A stretch of 64,000 nucleotides of DNA. Origin: Amorphophallus konjac. Its lineage: Eukaryota; Streptophyta; Magnoliopsida; Alismatales; Araceae. Below are positions 58,163 through 64,000 of this stretch, in pieces. The DNA lies in assembly GCA_022559845.1 (NCBI GenBank), contig CM040125.1, positions 328,111,829 through 328,175,828 on the forward strand, in the 5' to 3' direction. The notes below the pieces were generated by a model, which saw nothing but the letters and a program-made list of their open reading frames with translations, was not told the origin of the DNA and ran no database searches. The position numbers were made by a program, and so were the translations under genes. Numbering within the stretch: position 1 is the stretch's first letter; each line of letters begins with the position of its first letter.

Positions 58163-59873
58163 TGTTGTGCTCATGTAATCATTTGAGTCTTCCTGTGGTT
58201 TGGGTCATTCAACATCATCTTGTGGTCATTTGAGTTATTGGATATTCTTGGTTTTGATAATAGCTAAACACTATAAGTCATTATTGTTTTAACTCTCATA
58301 TGACTGACATACGTGATGTTTTGTTCATGACAGATATGCCATTGAATTGCCAAGGAATGAAGTGGAGATGGCAAATGTGAAAGCTCAATGTTGCGCCCTC
58401 GCACGCGGATCGACATGCGCGGTCAGGTCACGGGGATCGACCTGCCCGGTCAGGTCACGGGGGTCAAGGGGGTAGCGCCCCTTGCAGGAGTTTTCGGGGG
58501 CGGAGCCCCCAGAACAAAATTTTAATCATAGGAGCGATATAATCAATAGAAATCTTTAAGACTGTCAAGGGTGATGTCACAGACATGAACGGACTGCTAA
58601 AGGAGTCAAGCAATGGAGCTAAAGCAGTTAACGGACCGACCCGGGAAAGCCCGGGGTCTGCCCAGCTGGCGGTCGACCGCCAGCACAGGGGCGGTCGACC
58701 GCCCCAGCTAGCAACCCCCAGATTGTAACTCTTTCAGTAGCGGTCGACCGCCAGCCCAGTAGCGGTCGACCGGAATTTCCAAGAACCGCCCGTTTGCAGG
58801 TTTCTCAGTAGCGGTTGACCGCTAGAAGCTACAGGTCGACCGCCAGCCCCAATCCTTCAATGTTGACTTTGTTTTCCACTTCGAGAAGAGCCCCTTTCCT
58901 TATATTTGTTTAACCCCAAAGTCACTCAATCTTCCATAGATTGTGGATCTGGTCTGGGAGATGTCTAACGACCATTCAAAGGTTATAAAATACATGCAAG
59001 AGAGTTAGAAACCCTAGTTGATCATTTGTAAATCCAAGGGAGATCAAAGGAGGCTACAAGGGTGAGAGGAGTTCGAGTACTGTAGCCGTGAACAGTACTC
59101 CGGGAAGAAGTTCTTCATCAAATCCTCAAGTGATTCAAGCTACTTGAAGAGGAGATCAAGCCCAAGCCAAGAGAAGATAAAGCTGCATCCTTAATCCTCA
59201 TCATCATCTCAAGGGTGATCTAAACTGCATCCTCAAACCTCTTCATCAACTCAAGAAGATCAAAAGGAAGATCCAAGCTACATCCATAGTCTTTCTCATC
59301 AACTAGAAGAGATTCAAGGAAGAAGACACCATCGAAGCGTCAGATTCAAGCTCCTGCAACTCAGACAAGATCTTTCTACTTTGAGCATATTCTATATCTT
59401 GTTTGAGTGATTTCGTATTTGTTCTCTTTTCATTTCTTTCAAACAATTGAAACTGAAGATCGTCCCTACCGGTGGTTAGTAGGAAGGTAATCGAAAGTTG
59501 TCCGATCTGTGGTGTTGAGGTCCCTACCAGTGGTTAGTAGGAAGGCAATCGGTTGTCTTTCCGATTTGCGGTTCACTAGTGGAGCCTCACCGGATTTAGT
59601 GAGGGGTGGACGTAGGACTGGGGATTCAGTCCAAACAACCTTAAAATCTTTTGTGTTGTGGTTTGTTTATCTGATTGCTTCGTTCTAGATGCATGCTTAG
59701 GTTCAATCTCTATATTGTGTAATCATCTTGCTAAGCAAATCATTGTGTCCTTCGTTAAGTTAGTTATATTCTGCTGTAATTTATTTTATCTAGCTATATA
59801 GAGGGTTGCATTACAAAAAGAGGGGAAGATCTATTCACCCCTCCCCTCTAGATCCGCTGTCCACTTCTCAACA
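58163..59873 (+). repeat. Solo LTR D of a Sirevirus-like family
   Basis: 1711 bp, starting TGTTGTGCTC and ending ACTTCTCAACA, flanked by GATGA (58158-58162) and GATAA (59874-59878), a target duplication with one mismatch. The ends and the CTATTCACCCCTCCC run near the right end resemble the LTR of A. U3 has six GCGGTCGACCGC-type palindromes. A TATA box TATAAAATA is at 58984-58992. No internal region is present. Confidence 0.8.
58666..58844. repeat. GCGGTCGACCGC palindrome cluster in solo LTR D
   Basis: Six copies: a perfect 18 bp palindrome at 58666-58683, one with 16 bp at 58689-58704, one at 58740-58751, and degenerate copies at 58762, 58811 and 58833. The last is about 140 bp upstream of the TATA box. 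Confidence 0.88.
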
Positions 59874-62092
59874 GATAAGGTAGGAGGTTTTGAGAGAGGC
59901 GGTTGTGAAGGCGATGGTGAGGGGTTAGGTAATTTTGGGAGAGGAGGTGAAGGCGAAGGAGATGGAGGTTTAGGCAATGGTGAGGGTGGGAGAGAGGATG
60001 ATAATGAGGGTAATGGAGATGGTGATGTAGGCAATGGGGGTAGTAGAGGTAGGGTTGGTGATGGAGAAGATGGAGAAGGGGAGTGCGGCACCCACCGTTG
60101 ACGTATCGATACAACATGTCGGCCGGCGTCGGGAGCAGATGCGGGGGTGGTAACAGGAGTAGAGGAAGTGGAGGCACTAGCCTGAGCAGAGGCTTGGGTT
60201 TGTGGAGGTTGTGAAGACGAGGTAGATAACGGAGCGGGTGCAGCCCTAGATGGAGAATCATTGGGGTGCCCCTGGCCTTGTGGTGACGGAGATGGCTGCC
60301 TGGGTGGTGCTTGCTGCTGCTGCTTGCTACAGAGATGTAAGATAATCTTGCGAATTGCAGGCCAATCAATCCTTTTCTAATCTTCTAGATCATAAACAAA
60401 CTCCCAGAATTCTGGGCAATCCTCGACCAAATGCCCTTGCTGGGATGATATTCACAGAAGTAAAGTAAATTCCCAACCGCGGGTCGGCAAGGCACAACCG
60501 GAGGGAGCTGCAAAGCATGAGTGGCCATCAAAGCCGGGAAAATATCCGTAAAACACTCTGGCAACGGAGGATGAGGAGCCGCTTTGAGCAAGGCTGATGC
60601 CGAGGGGAAGGTTGTTGAGAAGAGGTTTGTGGAGACGTAAGTGGAGGTTGTGTAGGAAAGGGCGCATGGCGACTAGCGGAGAGACTAGGCGAAGGCACAT
60701 GCAGAGCGGGATGGGAAGGTATGTAGTGGATGACATCTACCTGCTCGGGGTGTGGCGTTCCCTTGACCGAAGGGGGAGACACAAGAGGAGACACATGGGG
60801 TTGCGAAGAAGCGGAAGGCTGACTCGTTGAAGGCTGATATGTTGGACTCATGGGAGGCTGAAATGTGGAGGAAGCTTGACTCATGGAGGGCTGACTCATG
60901 GGAGACGGTGGATAGGAGGCATATGTGGGTGTAGAAGGTGAAGGAGACTCGGGGTCAAGGGAATTGTGGAGTTGTTGGCGAACGAAGCGGGCTCGACTTA
61001 TAATTGTTGCCAAGAGGTAATGTCATTCAAGGCTAAAATGAAGCGGTATTCGAGTGTTGCATTGGAAATCAACATCTTGATTTGCTCTCCCTCTGGAATG
61101 CGCCCCAGGACTTGCGTGGCAAGGCAACGCCAGAGGTCGACAAAGGCGCAGAACTCTTCTTCGGGCTTCATCTTCTCATGGGCTAGATCCACGACGGAGT
61201 ACTTGGGCCCAACCTGGTCCTGAAACTACTGGATGAATTTCTCTTGAACCACTTAAAAATTCACAACTTGCTCTTGCGGGAGGGAGAAGAATCAATCCCG
61301 ATCCGGGCCTTATAAAGACAAACCAAACAGATAGACCATCATGCATTGGTCATGTCAAAATTTGGCCGACTCATAAATGAACTCTTTAATGTGCACATAC
61401 GGGTCACCGACTCCACCATAATGGCAATATGCGGGGATTTGGGAAGGAGGTGGAAGCCAAAGATTTTGAAATGCGAATGGGACACTCAAGGAGGATTTGG
61501 GATCGATCCGACGTTGAAGTTTGTCAAGCTGGTGCTAGGCTTGGGCAATCATCTCCGGGGTAGAGAGAGATTAAGAGAAATGTGGGCTAGCTTGAGCAAA
61601 AGATTCTGAATGTGGACTAGGAGTTGGATAATGGGCCGGATAAGAAGATCAGGACTGAGAAGAAGAAGGGCCCATTCTAGGAGTGGAGGGGTACACATTC
61701 CTAGAAGAAACATTGGAATATGGGCCCATTGGGCCACCAGCATAAGGAGGAGAAGGAGGGGGGCCATTAACATGGAATTGGCCATTGGAAATTAAGCCAG
61801 CAGTACGAGAAAGAGGAGGAGAGGGCCCATTAAGAGAAGAAGGCCCATGAAGAGAAGGAGAAGGCCCATTAAGAAAAGAAGACCCATTGAGGTGATTTGC
61901 AATGAGTCTTTGGGCCTGGATCGGGTCCATTTGGTGATCAAGGCTTGATAAATGGGCAATACGATTAGCCTGTTCTTCAGATGGGTCAGAGGGACCACGG
62001 GAAGATTGGCCCGCGTGGGAAGAAGATTCCATGCGGGAATAGGAAGACGATTGGAAAGAAGAAGGGTACATGGGGTTGAAGTGGCGCTCCAT
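59874..62092 (-). pseudogene. gag of Ty3-type element I
   Basis: The minus strand starts MERHFNPMYPSSF at 62092 with a Ser/Pro-rich N-terminal region carrying repeated NGPSP words. It continues into a Ty3 gag core (about 61450-61000: MMVYLFGLSL, FFSLPQEQV, KPEEEFCAFVDLWRCLATQ, WQQL), then a CX2HX4HX4C-type finger near 60450 (CEYHPSKG...) split by a frameshift, then a Pro/Ser/Gln-rich tail to 59874. Stops sit at codons expected to be TGG, CAA or CAG. No pol follows downstream, either here or in the other segments of I. The gag type suggests a Tat- or Athila-like Ty3 lineage; this is not certain. Confidence 0.75.
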
Positions 62093-62547
62093 GAGGGCAA
62101 ATGGAGACTTTCTACATGGATATCAAGGGAAATACAGCCAGGGAAGTAAGGGCGCGAAGGGCTAAAGAAAGGAGAGGGTTGACTCACTAGGGCCAATGTA
62201 AGACCGACCTAGGACAATGGAACCAGACAATGGACACACCAAATTGGCTAACCTAAATGGGCCTATCAATAAAAGCCTATATGGATGATGGGGGACGCAA
62301 CACAAAACACCACAAATGGGCTTTGACAAGCCCAAACAACACAAACAATGTGAAGGATTTCACCCAAGTCGAACAAGTTAATATGATGGGAATTTTCTTC
62401 TCCAAAGTTTTGGTGGGCCTTTCAATGTTTTAAATTAAGCACAATTCCCTCAAGATAGGAATCCTAAAGGGAAAGGTCCAAACTTTGGGTTGACTAAGGT
62501 TGACTCCCTCACACGTATGCAAAATACAAGCCTAAGGGGGGGAAAGG
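62093..62547 (-). other. Leader of element I
   Basis: About 450 bp between the gag start and LTR K. An alternative in-frame extension starts at 62196. The 5' LTR and primer site of I are not seen; K appears to interrupt the leader. Confidence 0.4.
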
Positions 62548-62738
62548 TGTTGTGCCCCTTGTGCTTTGATGATAGGGTGTTGTTGTTTTGATGATAGCAA
62601 CTCAATGAGTCACCATATAAGAATGATGATGATCTATGCTAACTGCTATGGGGAGTGTGTTAGGTCCAGCCCCTTGTGCATTGATGATGACATGATGTTT
62701 TGAGTGCTTTGTTCTGATTAAATGTCCATGCGCAGGTT

Positions 62739-63474
62739 AAGTCTGTAAAGAGTTTTGCCTAGACTGCATGTCTTCTTAGTGCATACTTAGTCACCAAGTC
62801 CGTGCAACCAGTGTTGCAGCATCAACTCAAGTCTGTACAACATTTGTTGCTGCACACGACTAACTATATGCATATGTGCATCTTTCACTTCAAAGTTTGT
62901 ACATTCGACGGCATGTCTGTGCATCTTTTGTACAATGCACTCAAAGTCTGTACATTCTTCGGTGGCATATCTGTACATCGTTTGTACATTGCAGACAAAG
63001 TCTGTACATTCTTTGGTGGCATGTCTGTGCAACTTTTGTTTCATACATACGTAAAGATCGTGCATTTAAATACTAAGTCTGCACACGGTTGCCTTGATGA
63101 CTTAGCAAGTCTATACATTCGAACCAACTCAGTGCATCTTTTTGCATCGTTGTGCTTCACGCATACACATAGTTAGTGCATCGCATTGCCTCGCGCATAC
63201 ACATATACACAAAGTCGGTGCAACTCTTGGTGCTGCAAGGACACAAGTCTGTACAACCTTTGTTGATACGAGTAGTTAAGTTCATGCATAGTTTCATTAG
63301 GCCTATGCATTATGCATTCATGCTCAAACTCTAGGCACGGCAAGTATGTACATCATCTTGTCGCATGCACACAAAAGTTTGTACACATCTCGGTGGCATG
63401 CCTGAGCATTTCTCTTCAATGTGCATACTTTTCTATATGCATACTGCATTACACACCATCAAGTCTATACATGC
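62739..63474 (+). repeat. 14 bp motif array in LTR K, about 15-18 copies
   Basis: AAGTCTGTACA and AAGTCTATACAT words in the plus orientation, sparser and more degenerate than in A and B, again mixed with GCATGC and TGCAT words. It ends about 245 bp before the TATA box. Confidence 0.85.
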
Positions 63475-63718
63475 TTAGTTCAAATCTTGAACTAACTCGA
63501 TGCATCCTTTTCTTTTCTTTCAGATTGATTCAAACTGCTAATAAGTTTGACCTGACAGGATCTCTGTTCGAGGAATCTAAGAAGGGCACATAACTCGAGA
63601 ATGAAAGAAAGTGCCAAGATTGTGACACGTGGAATGCAACGACGCTATGATGCTGACACGTGACCTAGATATTCGGGCGGGAATCGTGATGACCACACGT
63701 CCTATATGTTCATTGCTC

Positions 63719-63726
63719 TATAAATA
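63719..63726 (+). promoter_or_regulatory. TATA box, LTR K
   Basis: TATAAATA followed by AGAAGC, matching the context at 7127 in element A. Confidence 0.7.
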
Positions 63727-63822
63727 AGAAGCTTCCTCCTAAGGAGCAGAGTGATCGAAATAGGGAACTTACTTGAAAGAGCAGAAGCAGAAAGAGCCTG
63801 CACGATCCAGAGAGAAGAAGAG

Positions 63823-63826
<4 letters not shown>

Positions 63827-63871
<45 letters not shown>
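63827..63871. repeat. (GA)n microsatellite
   Basis: About 22 GA units downstream of the K TATA box; element A has a much shorter GA run at the equivalent place (about 7265-7280). Confidence 0.95.
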
Positions 63872-63874
<3 letters not shown>

Positions 63875-64000
63875 CAGAGAAGAAAAAGGAGAGTGAAAAG
63901 AGAGATAGAGAGTTCGTGAAGAAGAAGAGAGAAGACTTCATTGAAGATCTGTTATCTGTTGGCTCTTGGATCAGATCCAGACCAACTTGCTCTTGTGGGA

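Larger units (their letters stand above)
62548..64000 (+). repeat. LTR of element K (A/B family), truncated by the window
   Basis: It starts TGTTGTGCCCCTTGTG..TTTGATGAT, aligning with the minus-strand start of the B LTR, and shares GAGTCACCAT further in. It holds the 14 bp motif array, a TATA box at 63719 and a leader similar to that of A (GCACGATCCAGA). A second LTR-start-like sequence, TGTTAGGTCC, occurs at 62658. Confidence 0.8.

Noticed and set aside
59848..60369. His/Leu/Pro-rich ORF of 173 codons
   Set aside because: Alternative frame of the Pro-rich gag tail of element I; the gag frame explains the sequence better.

Overview
The window is a stretch of plant (angiosperm-type) nuclear DNA made almost entirely of LTR retrotransposons. 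The organism is inferred to be a plant because Ty1/copia Sirevirus-type and Ty3 Tekay-type pol proteins, plant-style TATA boxes and initiator-Met tRNA primer sites recur throughout. I found no convincing host gene, rRNA or tRNA gene. The species cannot be named from the sequence.

Layout. Element A (1-7960, +) is a 5'-truncated Sirevirus-type copia element with broken gag and pol and a 2.3 kb 3' LTR. It lies in a Ty3-like element J, of which 7961-9268 (internal remnant) and 9269-11586 (LTR) remain. A minus-strand Ty3-type element I follows: its 3' LTR is at 11825-13682, with internal pieces at 13683-15617, 50255-52455, 57767-58162 and 59874-62547. Element I is split by later insertions. E (15623-50249, +, Tekay-type, TSD AGAAC) contains C (19634-40997, -, Sirevirus-type copia, TSD TGGAT). 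C contains B (30187-40676, -, a pol-less Sirevirus-type derivative, TSD AATGA). E also carries a solo LTR F1 (41010-43077, TSD ATTGA). The right half of I carries F2 (52456-57766, -, gag-only Ty3-type) and a solo LTR D (58163-59873). A further LTR of the A/B family, K, begins at 62548 and runs off the right edge.

Working logic. All coding regions are decayed by stops and frameshifts, many of them C-to-T or G-to-A type. The autonomous designs (A, C, E) would supply protease, integrase and reverse transcriptase. B, F2 and apparently I keep LTRs, primer site or polypurine tract plus gag-type ORFs but lack pol, so they look like elements mobilised in trans.

Most notable signals. (1) Five unrelated LTR families carry clustered inverted repeats built on GGTC...GACC; in four of them the nearest copy is about 140-220 bp upstream of the LTR TATA box. 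(2) One copia family (A, B, K) has a long irregular array of a 14 bp motif, AAGTCTRTACAYTG, filling U3 and stopping about 150-250 bp before the TATA box. (3) The B gag has six zinc knuckles. (4) C carries an extra sense ORF between pol and the 3' LTR. (5) A stop followed by a splice-acceptor-like sequence sits at the gag-pol junction of all three copia elements.
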